This document shows positions 49,510 through 58,549 of a stretch of DNA of 64,000 nucleotides, piece by piece. The DNA lies in NCBI GenBank assembly GCA_013416445.1, contig JACCER010000007.1, positions 105,005 to 169,004 of the forward strand. The letters are read 5' to 3'. The position numbers and the translations under genes were made by a program. The notes below the pieces were generated by a model. That model saw only the letters and a list, made by a program, of their open reading frames with translations. It was not told the DNA's origin and did not search any database. The first letter of the stretch is position 1. The number at the start of each line of letters is the position of its first letter. This DNA is from Alcaligenaceae bacterium (lineage in GTDB: Bacteria > Pseudomonadota > Gammaproteobacteria > Burkholderiales > Burkholderiaceae_B).

Positions 49510-52276
49510 GGCGAGCCCCTTCTTCGTGGTTCATTAATTGTGTTTCAAGTGCCCGCACCACCCGTTCCATGCGCATGCTGCGTGAGCCTTTGACAAGAAC
49601 ATGGGCGGGAAGGAGGGTTATCAGGTGGGTATTCAGCGTAAGGATGTCATCGAAAGCCTGGGCCGATGGCCCGAAAGCGCTTGCGGCCAAAGCGCTGGCC
49701 GGACCGAAGGTGAGCAAGATATCGATGCCGCGCTGTTGCGCATAAGCACCAACCTCGGCATGCATTGCATGCCCATTGACACCGACTTCGCCCATATCGC
49801 CCAGCACGAGCACCTTCTTGCCCGCCAGTTGCGCCAGTACATCTATGGCGGCGAGCACGGAATCCGGGTTGGCATTATACGTGTCATCGATAAGCTGGAA
49901 ACTGCCGGCCAGCAGATGCGGCTGCATGCGGCCAGACACCGGATTAAATGCATCCAGACCTTGAATAATGGTCGCCAATGGCGCTCCGGCGGCGCAGGCA
50001 CAGGCGGCCGCGGCCAACGCATTACGCAAATTATGCAAACCCGGTGCGGACAGGACCAGGCTGGCGCTGCCCTCTGGCGTATGCAACTGACAGGTGGTGC
50101 GGGTGGGCTCGGCGTGTATCTGGTCGGCATGAATGGCAAACGCCGTATCCAAGCCGAAATCCAGCACCTTGCGATGGCCAGCCAAAGCGCGCCACACAGC
50201 GGTATAGGCGTCATCACCAGGGAATACTGCCACGCCGTCCACAGGCAGCGCACTGATCACGGCGCCGTTTTCCCTGGCTACAGCCTCGACGGTGTGCATG
50301 AACTCTTGGTGCTCGCGCTGGGCATTATTGACCAGCGCCACGGTAGGCTGTGCAATATCCGCCAATACGGCTATTTCACCGGGATGATTCATGCCCAGCT
50401 CGATCACTCCGGCCCTATGCTGATCGCCCAGGCGCAAGACGGTCAAAGGCACGCCAATATCATTATTCAAATTGCCCTGGGTCGCAAGGCTGGCATCAGC
50501 ACCCAGCCAGGCGCGCAGTATCGATGCAATCATTTCTTTGGTAGTGGTCTTGCCATTGCTGCCTGTCACGCCAATAATTGGCAACAGAAACAGACGACGC
50601 CATGCCGTACTGATGCGTATCAATGCCTGGCGCGTATCGCCCAGCAAATACTGGGGCATGCTAAGCGAAGCATCGCGTTGTGCGACAATCGCGCCGCTTG
50701 CTCCCGCAGCCTGCACCTGCGCCAAGTAAGCATGGCCATCAAAGGCTTCGCCTTGAATCGCCACAAACAACTGGCCCGCGCTCAAGCTGCGCGAGTCGGT
50801 CGACAAGCTGCTGCCGCGCCGCCAGCTCAGTGCGAAGCGCGCCCACTCTCTATCGTCGAAAGGTGCGCGGACTCCCTGGGTTTCCTGATAGGTTTCGTGC
50901 CCTTTGCCAGCCAGCAGCACGACATCGTTGGCGTCGGCGTTCCAGATGGCCGACATGATGGCAAGCGCGCGATCCGGTTCTATGCGCGGCGCCTGTGGCA
51001 TGCCCGAGACGATCTGGCTGATGATGTCTTGCGGCGCTTCCATGCGCGGATTGTCATTGGCAAGTATTACGCTATCGGCCAGCTCGGCCGCGATACGGCC
51101 CATGAGGGGCCGCTTGGCGCTATCGCGACTGCCACCACAGCCAAATAGGCAAATCAGGCGACCACCGCGTGCGACAGCGACAGGGCGCAAGGCCTGCAAG
51201 GCGCGCTCCAGCGCATCTGGGGTATGGGCGTAGTCAACCACGACCAGCGCCATCGCGGGCGCAGCCTTGACGACCTGGAGGCGGCCCTCGACACTTTGCA
51301 AGGTGGCCAGGACGCGAACGGTGCGCGAAAACCCCCAGCCCAGCTCGCGCAGCACGCCAGCCACCAGCAGCAAATTGGATATATTGTGCTCACCCAACAA
51401 CTGGGTCAACAATTGCGCGTTGCCACCGCCGGTAGATAAATTAAAGACCTGGCCAAAAACGCCGGCCTGTATATCGTGCGCCTGGATGACGGCCGCTTCA
51501 TTGCCGCGCAGCGAATACGCCATAGGCTGCGCCAGCTGTTTGGTTTTCAACAGTTCCTGACCAGCCGGGTCATCGGCATTGATGACGCAGGCACGCAGGC
51601 CAGGCGTATCAAACAAGGCAAACTTGGCCTGCTTGTAATGTTGCAGGGTACCGTGATAGTCGAGATGATCATGCGTCAGGTTGGTAAATGCTGCTATCTC
51701 GATATGCACATGGTTCAGACGGCCCTGCACTATGCCTATCGAAGACGCTTCCAGGGCCACAACGCTCGCACCGGCATCGCGCATGACTGCCAGGCTGCGG
51801 TGCATGGTCAGCACATCCGGAGTAGTCAATACGCCGCCCAGGCTGGAGCCATCTGGCAGCGTCACGCCTAAAGTACCTACCGTGCCGCAAGGCGTACCTT
51901 CGGCATTCAGGGCAGCAGCAAGCCACTGCACACAACTGGTCTTGCCGTTGGTGCCGGTAATCGCCACGACGGACAACGCCAGCGACGGCTCCCCGTACCA
52001 AAGATGGGCAATCAGGCCCAGCTTTTCAGGCAAGCCCTCGACACCAAGGACAGGAATACCGAGGTCCGGCAAAGCCGTTGTTTTGCTGTCAGCCTGAAAG
52101 ACAATCGCCGCCGCACCGCCTTCGACTGCCTGCTGCACGAAGCTGCGCCCATCGCTGGCTTGGCCTGGACAGGCAAAGAATACATCGCCCGCATGAAGCT
52201 GGCGCGAATCCAGGCTCAGGTTCGCAGTGCGCGCCACATGCCCATTCAGCCAGGAGATAATGTCGAGCGCATTCAT
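49499..52276 (-). CDS. murE-murF: Fused MurE-MurF ligase
   Basis: One uninterrupted 925-residue frame carries two Mur ligases. The N-terminal half (to about 470) is MurE, which adds meso-diaminopimelate: [48 protein letters not shown] and DNPRMEAP, the diaminopimelate-binding motif. The C-terminal half is MurF, which adds D-Ala-D-Ala: [85 protein letters not shown]. The linker is short. The fusion is known in Bordetella and relatives and lets consecutive steps occur on one polypeptide. The start overlaps the ftsI stop. Confidence 0.97.
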   Translation of the reverse strand: MNALDIISWLNGHVARTANLSLDSRQLHAGDVFFACPGQASDGRSFVQQAVEGGAAAIVFQADSKTTALPDLGIPVLGVEGLPEKLGLIAHLWYGEPSLALSVVAITGTNGKTSCVQWLAAALNAEGTPCGTVGTLGVTLPDGSSLGGVLTTPDVLTMHRSLAVMRDAGASVVALEASSIGIVQGRLNHVHIEIAAFTNLTHDHLDYHGTLQHYKQAKFALFDTPGLRACVINADDPAGQELLKTKQLAQPMAYSLRGNEAAVIQAHDIQAGVFGQVFNLSTGGGNAQLLTQLLGEHNISNLLLVAGVLRELGWGFSRTVRVLATLQSVEGRLQVVKAAPAMALVVVDYAHTPDALERALQALRPVAVARGGRLICLFGCGGSRDSAKRPLMGRIAAELADSVILANDNPRMEAPQDIISQIVSGMPQAPRIEPDRALAIMSAIWNADANDVVLLAGKGHETYQETQGVRAPFDDREWARFALSWRRGSSLSTDSRSLSAGQLFVAIQGEAFDGHAYLAQVQAAGASGAIVAQRDASLSMPQYLLGDTRQALIRISTAWRRLFLLPIIGVTGSNGKTTTKEMIASILRAWLGADASLATQGNLNNDIGVPLTVLRLGDQHRAGVIELGMNHPGEIAVLADIAQPTVALVNNAQREHQEFMHTVEAVARENGAVISALPVDGVAVFPGDDAYTAVWRALAGHRKVLDFGLDTAFAIHADQIHAEPTRTTCQLHTPEGSASLVLSAPGLHNLRNALAAAACACAAGAPLATIIQGLDAFNPVSGRMQPHLLAGSFQLIDDTYNANPDSVLAAIDVLAQLAGKKVLVLGDMGEVGVNGHAMHAEVGAYAQQRGIDILLTFGPASALAASAFGPSAQAFDDILTLNTHLITLLPAHVLVKGSRSMRMERVVRALETQLMNHEEGARHAT

Positions 52277-54009
52277 TGCACCTGCCCTCCTTTGGGTCCG
52301 ACCGCCACCAATGATTCTATGGGCGCATCTGGCTGTACACCGAGACGGCGCAAACTACTGGCCACCACACTGGCAAAAATGGGCGCCGCAACACGGCCAC
52401 CATAGTAAGCACCCGCATGCGGCTCATCCAGTGTTACCGCCACCACGATGCGAGGGTTGGACACGGGCGCAAAGCCCACGAATGAACTGCGGTATAAAGA
52501 AGTGCTGTATTTGCCGCCTACTATTTTGCGGGCGGTGCCGCTTTTGCCTGCCACGCGGTAGCCCTGCACCTGGGCGAGCTTGGCGCCATCAGGCCCGGCA
52601 GCTGCCTCCAGCATGGCACGCACTTCACCCGCCACCTTGGGTGTATAAACCTGCACGCTGGTAGGCTTGCCCTCGCGCTTGAGCAGAGTCAGCGACACCA
52701 TATCGCCATTTCGTGCAAACGCTGTATAGGCGTGCGCAATTTGCAGCAAAGACACTGACAGGCCATAGCCATACGCCATGGTTGCCCGTTCTATGGGGCG
52801 CCAGCGCTCCCAGGGACGCAAGCGGCCCGAGGCTACGCCTGGAAAATTTGCCTGAGGCGCACGCCCAAAACCCAGCTCGGTAAATTTGGTCCACATTTCC
52901 TGGGACGACAGTTTCTCGGAAATCATGGTCATGCCTATGTTGCTGGAACGACGCAATATACCCGCCACATTCAGCGTGCCATTACGGCTCACATCGGAAA
53001 TCGTCGAGCCCTGATAGCGGTACTGGCCGCCGCCTGTTTCAAACAGCGTAGACGTTGTGATCCGCTGGATATCCAGGGCAAGCGCAGCCGTAAAAGGCTT
53101 CATGATGGAGCCTGGCTCGAAGGTGTCGGTCAGTGCCCGGTTACGCAAGACCGGGCCCTTGCGGTCATCGCGGTCATTTGGGTTGTAAGTGGGCAGATTC
53201 ACCAATGCCAGGATTTCGCCGGTGCGCGCATCGAGCACGATGCCCGCCGCCGCCTTGGCCTTGTTGTCTTCCATGGCCTTTTTAAGCGCCATATAGGTGT
53301 CAAACTGCATGCCCGAATCTATTGACAGGCTCAAGTCCTGACCATTGACTGGCGGCACTATGGTTTGCACATCTTCCACGACACGACCAAGGCGATCCTT
53401 GATCACGCGGCGCGAGCCGGGCTTGCCTGAAAGCTCGGCATTGAACGCTAATTCCACGCCTTCTATGCCTTGGTCTTCAATATTGGTAAAACCAACCACA
53501 TGCGCCGCCACATTGCCTTCCGGGTAGAAACGACGCATTTCCATTTGCTGATGAAAGCCAGGAACCTTCATTTTACGGATCTGCTCGGCAACATCCACCG
53601 ACACCTGACGCTTGATATAGACGAAATTCTTTTCTTCATCAGCGAGCCGGCTCTTGATGTCTTTAAGCGGCATACCCAGCAACTTGCCCAGCTCAGCCAA
53701 CTGGCTGTCAGTGGCCGCCCGCGTATCCTCGGGAATAACCCAGATGGCGCGTGCCGGCACGCTGGAAGCCATTACCACCGAGCCGCTGCGATCAAAAATT
53801 TTCCCGCGAGTGGCAGGCAGCACCAGCGTACGCTCGTAACGGCGCTCACCTTGCTGCTGCAGGAACTCGGTAGACAAGCCTTGCAAATACAAGGCCTTGG
53901 CTGCCAGAGCAATAAAGCCCAGCATCAGAAGAATCAAAACCAGACGCGACCTCCACAAGGGCATCTGGACATTCAGTACGGGGCTGTTATAGAACCGAAC
54001 GCGCTTCAC
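52273..54009 (-). CDS. ftsI: Septal peptidoglycan transpeptidase FtsI (PBP3)
   Basis: A class B penicillin-binding protein of 578 residues with one N-terminal membrane segment (LVLILLMLGFIALAAKALYL). It has a pedestal domain and a transpeptidase domain with the active-site motif S-x-x-K in EPGSIMKPFTAAL, SSN in RRSSNIGMTMIS and KSGTARKI. It cross-links septal peptidoglycan with FtsW. The start overlaps the ftsL stop by ATGA. Confidence 0.97.
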   Translation of the reverse strand: MKRVRFYNSPVLNVQMPLWRSRLVLILLMLGFIALAAKALYLQGLSTEFLQQQGERRYERTLVLPATRGKIFDRSGSVVMASSVPARAIWVIPEDTRAATDSQLAELGKLLGMPLKDIKSRLADEEKNFVYIKRQVSVDVAEQIRKMKVPGFHQQMEMRRFYPEGNVAAHVVGFTNIEDQGIEGVELAFNAELSGKPGSRRVIKDRLGRVVEDVQTIVPPVNGQDLSLSIDSGMQFDTYMALKKAMEDNKAKAAAGIVLDARTGEILALVNLPTYNPNDRDDRKGPVLRNRALTDTFEPGSIMKPFTAALALDIQRITTSTLFETGGGQYRYQGSTISDVSRNGTLNVAGILRRSSNIGMTMISEKLSSQEMWTKFTELGFGRAPQANFPGVASGRLRPWERWRPIERATMAYGYGLSVSLLQIAHAYTAFARNGDMVSLTLLKREGKPTSVQVYTPKVAGEVRAMLEAAAGPDGAKLAQVQGYRVAGKSGTARKIVGGKYSTSLYRSSFVGFAPVSNPRIVVAVTLDEPHAGAYYGGRVAAPIFASVVASSLRRLGVQPDAPIESLVAVGPKGGQVQ

Positions 54010-54311
54010 TGGCGGCCCTCCGGTGCTACGGCAGTTGTTGGCTTGGCTGCCTGGCCTTTCAAGTAGATGGTGCGATCTGGCGCCGTGTTCTCCATTTTGA
54101 GCTCTGCCCGCGCCGTACCGTCGATGCGGGCGTTACGGGCCAGTTCGGCGCGCTCCAGTTGCAGGCGGCGCCAATCAGTATCCAGTTCGCGGGCCTTGTC
54201 TTCCAACCGGTCGGTCTCGACAAACAACTGACGCGACTGAAACCTGGCCGTTACCAGCGATATGGCCGACACCATCAGTAAAACCGCGAACAGTATGCTC
54301 ATGCGCCCCAT
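54006..54311 (-). CDS. ftsL: Cell division protein FtsL
   Basis: A 101-residue bitopic protein with an N-terminal membrane segment (ILFAVLLMVSAISLVTARF) followed by a coiled-coil region (RLEDKARELDTDWRRLQLERAELARNARID) that pairs with FtsB and FtsQ. An ATG three codons later is an equally possible start. It overlaps the rsmH stop by one base and the ftsI start by four. Confidence 0.92.
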   Translation of the reverse strand: MGRMSILFAVLLMVSAISLVTARFQSRQLFVETDRLEDKARELDTDWRRLQLERAELARNARIDGTARAELKMENTAPDRTIYLKGQAAKPTTAVAPEGRQ

Positions 54312-55378
54312 TATCTACGCCCTTTCTTGGTTTCCGCCCGCCCTGAGACCAGGCTCATGGCAGTAATAAAAGAGGCGCCCTGATCGTTGGGCAAAGGTGT
54401 GGCTGTACGCTCGGCCACACGCAAAACCGCTGAGCGAGTGCGAACGTTTTCCGCTGACTGCTCGGCTGTAGGCAGTACCCGCCCCAGTGACCGAAGTATG
54501 GGTTGCGGCATATCTTTTTCGTAAATAGGCAGGCGAGCCTGTGCTTCTGCCGGCCTTGCCGCCGCGGCTATGCACTGCTTGACCATGCGGTCTTCAAGAG
54601 AATGAAAGCTGATCACCGCCAAGCGCCCTCCGGGAGCCAGCACCTTTAGAACTGCCGCGAGGGCGAGCGCGAGTTCCTCGAGCTCTTGATTGAGGTGAAT
54701 CCGTATAGCTTGAAAGCTGCGAGTGGCCGGGTGTTGACCCTTTTCGCGCGTACGGACGACACTGGAGATGAGCTCGGCGAGGTCGAGCGTTGTACGCAGC
54801 GGCCGGGATTCGCGGCGAGCAACAATCGCCTTTGCAATCGGGAAAGCAAACCGTTCTTCGCCATATTTTGCTATGACCTCCTTTAACTCTTCTACACTGA
54901 CTTGCGCCAGCCATTGCGCAGCGGTGGGCCCGCTGCTTGTATCCATCCGCATGTCCAGCGGGCCTTCGCGCATAAACGAAAACCCCCTGCTAGGGTCGTC
55001 GATCTGGGGGGATGAAAACCCCAGATCGAGCATGACGCCGTTAACCTTGTCTATGCCCAGTCGTTCGAGTTCGACAGGCATGGAAGAAAAACCGCCGTGC
55101 ACGACAATCAGGCGCGCATCTTCGCGCTGCAAGGCATAAGCCGCCTCGATAGCTTGCGGGTCTTTGTCAAACACCACCAGCCTGGCCTGCGCCGACAAGC
55201 GCGACAACAACAGACGGCTATGGCCGCCCCGACCAAACGTGCCATCGACAAAAACCCCTTCAGCCAATGCCAGCGGCCCAGCCTGAGTGGACTCTCGTTT
55301 CTTTTTGGCGCCAAAGCCGGGATCAACGAGGGCGTTGACCGTAGGCTCCAACAGCACGGGTCGGTGTGTAAACTCCAT
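54311..55378 (-). CDS. rsmH: 16S rRNA (cytosine1402-N4)-methyltransferase RsmH
   Basis: RsmH (MraW) methylates C1402 in the decoding centre of 16S rRNA. The 355 residues begin [17 protein letters not shown]. They include the SAM site [52 protein letters not shown], and [20 protein letters not shown] loop of about 15 residues ([21 protein letters not shown]) is longer than in E. coli. It starts 8 bp after mraZ. Confidence 0.97.
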   Translation of the reverse strand: MEFTHRPVLLEPTVNALVDPGFGAKKKRESTQAGPLALAEGVFVDGTFGRGGHSRLLLSRLSAQARLVVFDKDPQAIEAAYALQREDARLIVVHGGFSSMPVELERLGIDKVNGVMLDLGFSSPQIDDPSRGFSFMREGPLDMRMDTSSGPTAAQWLAQVSVEELKEVIAKYGEERFAFPIAKAIVARRESRPLRTTLDLAELISSVVRTREKGQHPATRSFQAIRIHLNQELEELALALAAVLKVLAPGGRLAVISFHSLEDRMVKQCIAAAARPAEAQARLPIYEKDMPQPILRSLGRVLPTAEQSAENVRTRSAVLRVAERTATPLPNDQGASFITAMSLVSGRAETKKGRR

Positions 55379-55386
55379 AAGCGGAT

Positions 55387-55815
55387 TCAGAATGAAAATT
55401 GTTCCAGGACCTCGGGCATGCCCTTGGCGAGATCTTCTGCCTCGCGACGTGCATATTCCGCGGTGTCCCACAATTCGAAATGGCTACCCATTCCTAAGAG
55501 CATGACATCGCGGACCAGGCCGGCGGCATTACGCAATTCTGGTGCAACCAGAATGCGTCCCGAGCCGTCCATATCCACATCTTGAGCATTACCCAGCAGC
55601 AAACGCTGCAAGGGGCGGGCTGACATAGGGAAATTGGCTATCTGCACACGCTTTTCTTCCCATACATTACGGGGATAAACCAGCAGGCAGCCATCAGGAT
55701 GGCGCGTCAGGGTAAGGCAACCTTCTATCTGGGAAACGAGGGCGTCACGGTGCCTGGTCGGAATTGAGACCCGACCTTTAGCATCCAACGTGAGAGCGCT
55801 GCTTCCTTGAAACAA
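55387..55815 (-). CDS. mraZ: Transcriptional regulator MraZ
   Basis: MraZ is an AbrB-fold DNA-binding protein that controls the dcw operon, which it heads. With a TTG start at 55815 it has the normal 142 residues and the normal opening [30 protein letters not shown] lies just upstream. A GTG at 55839 would give an eight-residue extension lying inside the operator repeats, which I consider less likely. The second half repeats the fold ([21 protein letters not shown]). Confidence 0.93.
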   Translation of the reverse strand: MFQGSSALTLDAKGRVSIPTRHRDALVSQIEGCLTLTRHPDGCLLVYPRNVWEEKRVQIANFPMSARPLQRLLLGNAQDVDMDGSGRILVAPELRNAAGLVRDVMLLGMGSHFELWDTAEYARREAEDLAKGMPEVLEQFSF

Positions 55816-55821
55816 GATTTC

Positions 55822-55859
55822 TTCCCCACTTTTTTGCACAAAAACCTACTTTTCCCCAC
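55822..55859 (-). promoter_or_regulatory. MraZ-type operator: four 10-bp phased boxes
   Basis: Read on the minus strand, GTGGGGAAAA, GTAGGTTTTT, GTGCAAAAAA and GTGGGGAAGA follow one another at exact 10-bp steps. The first and last are consensus TGGGG boxes and the middle two are degenerate. MraZ proteins bind direct TGGGN repeats spaced by five bases ahead of their own gene. The last box also overlaps the mraZ ribosome binding site. Confidence 0.8.
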
Positions 55860-55860
55860 T

Positions 55861-56346
55861 CTACGATAAGCAAGGCAGCAGGTCAAGCGGCTCGTTGCAA
55901 ATTTTTCAATTACAACAAGCACTTAGCAGTGTTAGAAAGCATCTATGGAAAAAAATATGTAGTTAAATCAAGAAATTGGAGACGCATCTGCATGTCCTTT
56001 ATCACTAACGACGTAGAGCTCGTCAATAAAGGTTTGCAATTGCTGACATTAATCGAAGCCTGAGGTAAGCAAATAAAGCCTTGAACCAGCAGGTCAGGTT
56101 CTGGAAGAGGAAAAGGTATGAGACAGGACAGAGGCGCTAGCGTCGCCCAGCATTTCCGACCAAGTAAACAGCGCCACGAATTCAACCAGCAGTGTAGGTC
56201 GGATTAACGCCGCCAAGCGCGTAATCCGACAGCAGGAGTCCGAGCATATCCAAGCTCGATGCATTTGCATCCAGGCCGGATTACTGCGCAAACCCAACCT
56301 ACAAGCTTTAACCTCTCGGAACATCCCGGAATCACCTCCCCACTAG
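55861..56346. other. Intergenic region upstream of mraZ
   Basis: Nearly 490 bp without a gene I can support; short frames here show no recognisable protein. The dcw promoter should lie close to 55860-55950, which is AT-rich. Two dispersed palindromes occupy 56193-56231 and about 56275-56306. Confidence 0.6.
56193..56231. repeat. Dispersed palindrome, copy 7
   Basis: TGTAGGTCGGATTAACGC and GCGCGTAATCCGACA pair around CGCCAA. A second, one-armed copy (GGCCGGATTACTGCGC...CCAACCTAC) lies some 45 bp further right. Confidence 0.8.
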
Positions 56347-56955
56347 CTACGCATAAACAGGAGTTCCATTTGACGCACGCTCTCGCAACTCAGCCAACAT
56401 TTCTTTTTCCGACATGCCCTCAGCCCACGCCGGGCGAAGCTGAAAGTGTGGCTGATCGACTATGGTTTTCCAGTTTCCTCCCCATTCCAGGCCCATGTCC
56501 AGCCCAAGCACGCCAACTGCTTTATATTTTACGGATTCACTGAGGTATTTTTTGCCTTCAAAGACACCGACATCAAATGCGATACCAAAATTATGATTTG
56601 AGTATCCACCGCGTGCATTCGTAACCTTGATGCCGGGTTTTGTCCGGCCCTGAGCGTACAACTCGTTCTGCTCATCATATGTTCTCAATCCACTGATGAT
56701 TTTTATTTCAATCCCGCTCAGGGCAGCCTTTTGCACCAACGCCCGGGCAATAGGTTGCGCTTCTGGAAGCAGTGTCGCGATACGCTCTTCACTTCTTGCA
56801 TCGACTGCGCCGATGACCTCGGCAAGAGTATGTCCTCGAATCTCCGACTTAACTACGTGGGCATAGATTGCCCCCCACGTTTCTGGGCCCGCTCGACCAT
56901 CGACATACACGCCGAGCTCTTTCTGCACGGCTGAAATAGCGTCTTCAATCTTCAT
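56347..56955 (-). CDS. M15-type peptidoglycan peptidase with N-terminal peptidoglycan-binding motif
   Basis: A 202-residue protein. A short peptidoglycan-binding-like segment (AISAVQKELGVYVDGRAGPETWGAIYA) leads into an M15 (VanY/CwlK/endolysin-like) domain with SGLRTYDEQNELYAQGRTKPG, the zinc motif YSNHNFGIAFDVGVF and the final PHFQL. There is no signal peptide, so like phage endolysins it would need another route out. The start has an excellent AGGAGG six bases upstream. No other phage gene is nearby. It could be a domesticated endolysin. Confidence 0.85.
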   Translation of the reverse strand: MKIEDAISAVQKELGVYVDGRAGPETWGAIYAHVVKSEIRGHTLAEVIGAVDARSEERIATLLPEAQPIARALVQKAALSGIEIKIISGLRTYDEQNELYAQGRTKPGIKVTNARGGYSNHNFGIAFDVGVFEGKKYLSESVKYKAVGVLGLDMGLEWGGNWKTIVDQPHFQLRPAWAEGMSEKEMLAELRERASNGTPVYA

Positions 56956-57193
56956 AGCCAGCCTCCTAGGGATAAAGGTAGGAACGATTAACGCAGGGAG
57001 AAATAGAGACATAAGATCCAGCGCTCGCTTGCAACCAGCCTGTCAGGTGTGAGCGTTGGCTACAACGTATTTTTTATGTCGTTTTTCGTGCGCCGTCGAT
57101 TAGAATGCCATGGCATTTTATTTTCTGCCTTCAGCCAAATGCCAGATGTACAGCTACGTGTAAAGTGACACGTTAAACTAAGCGCCGAAGATC

Positions 57194-57224
57194 GTAGGTC
57201 GGACTTTCGTAGCGTAATCCGACA
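57194..57224. repeat. Dispersed palindrome, copy 8
   Basis: GTAGGTCGGACTTTCG and TAGCGTAATCCGAC; one arm carries a mismatch. It lies in the divergent space before the enoyl-CoA hydratase gene, 25 bp from its start. Confidence 0.7.
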
Positions 57225-57249
57225 AAAAACAAAACAACAGGAGCCATAT

Positions 57250-58080
57250 ATGACTGACCAGCAAACACGAGTAACCATCAACATCGATAATGGCGTAGCC
57301 GAAGTCCGGCTCAATCGGCCAGAAAAAATGAATGCGCTCGACCCCGCCATGTATGACGCCCTCATTGATGCCGGCCAGCAACTGGCACAAGAAGCCGACT
57401 TGCGCGCTGTAGTGCTATCCGCTGAAGGCCGCGCTTTCTGTGCGGGACTCGACATGGCAAGCATGGCTAAAATAGGCGACACCAGTGCTCAGGGCGCCGG
57501 GCCTGGCGCCCGCGCCGCTCGTACATACGGTATTGCCAATCGGTCTCAGTACATAAGCATGGTGTGGCGCGAGCTGCCTGTTCCGGTGTTCGCCGCCGTG
57601 CACGGCGCCGCATTTGGCGGAGGCCTGCAACTGGCGCTGGGCGCCGACCTGCGCTTCGTCACAGCAGACGCAAAGCTATCCATCATGGAAATCAAATGGG
57701 GACTGGTTCCCGATATGGGCGGCATGGTCCTTACCAAGGGGCTGGTGCGGCCCGACCTGCTGCGCGAACTGATCTACACTGGCCGTATTGTTTCTGGCAC
57801 CGAGGCGTGCGAATTGGGGCTGGCCTCGTATGTAAGCGACGACCCACGTGCTGCAGCGCTGGCCGCCGCACGTAGCGTGGCCCAGAAAAACCCTGATGCC
57901 ATCCGCGCAATCAAGCGCCTGATGCAAGTAGCAGAAGACAGCGACAACGCTACCGTCCTGCTGGCGGAATCCAACGAGCAAGACCTTTTGGTAGGCACGC
58001 CAAACCAGCTGGAATCGGTACGCGCGAATCAGGAAAAGCGCGCTCCTGAATTCAGGCCGGCACGCACTAGTAAGGAGTGA
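57250..58080 (+). CDS. Enoyl-CoA hydratase/isomerase (crotonase) family protein
   Basis: A 276-residue crotonase-fold protein with VRLNRPEKMNALDPAMYDAL, the oxyanion-hole segments GRAFCAGLDM and VHGAAFGGGLQLALGADLRFVTADAKLSIMEIKWGLVPDMGG, and a C-terminal helical lid. It could act in fatty-acid or aromatic-acid breakdown; the substrate is not evident. It stands alone, ending next to RNase P RNA on the opposite strand. Confidence 0.9.
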   Translation: MTDQQTRVTINIDNGVAEVRLNRPEKMNALDPAMYDALIDAGQQLAQEADLRAVVLSAEGRAFCAGLDMASMAKIGDTSAQGAGPGARAARTYGIANRSQYISMVWRELPVPVFAAVHGAAFGGGLQLALGADLRFVTADAKLSIMEIKWGLVPDMGGMVLTKGLVRPDLLRELIYTGRIVSGTEACELGLASYVSDDPRAAALAAARSVAQKNPDAIRAIKRLMQVAEDSDNATVLLAESNEQDLLVGTPNQLESVRANQEKRAPEFRPARTSKE

Positions 58081-58081
58081 G

Positions 58082-58487
58082 ACAGGTCTATAGGCCGGAT
58101 TCTGTACGCCAGGCGAACCTGGCGGGCAATCATTCCTCTGGGCGGGGCATTGCTGCCGCGCTCTAGCCATCTACCCGCATACTCGAGCGAGCCGCTCTTT
58201 TGGCACAAGGCCAGCCGTATGCCTATTTGATGTTGCTCCGGATAGAGGTTGCCGCGTTTCACCCTGCAGCGCCGCATGGGTTGCCCCATGCACAACACGG
58301 AGATAGCCGTGTCAGTGCACACATAATGTGCCCGCGCCGCAGACTCGTCTCTGTGGCCCTAGTCCTCAGCCAACCAGCGCGCATTGCTGCGCACTGGCCA
58401 ACTGGACGGCTGTTAGCCGCTACCCTGCTCTGTGGAGTCCGGACCTTCCTCGATGCCATAAGCACCGCGATTGCCCAACCTGCCTCA
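58082..58487 (-). ncRNA. rnpB: RNase P RNA, bacterial type A
   Basis: The minus strand carries the conserved elements of RNase P RNA: GAGGAAGGTCCGGACTCC near the 5' end with CAGGGTAGCGGCTAACAGCC after it, the L15 region GGGTGAAACG that pairs with tRNA CCA ends, AGAGGAATGATTGCC, and ACAGAATCCGGCCTATAGACC at the 3' end. The 5' and 3' ends are placed by pairing of the terminal stem and may be off by a few bases. Confidence 0.95.
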
Positions 58488-58549
58488 CAAGCAGCAGTGT
58501 AACCTGCGACAATAGCATCTTTACCCTTGATTACTGGTTTTTTTGCTTT

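Noticed and set aside
49601..51148. 515-codon open frame antisense to murEF
   Set aside because: A shadow frame opposite two well-conserved ligase domains.
58328..58549. N-terminal extension of the Uup frame
   Set aside because: This stretch is the antisense of RNase P RNA; the Uup protein starts normally at 58550.
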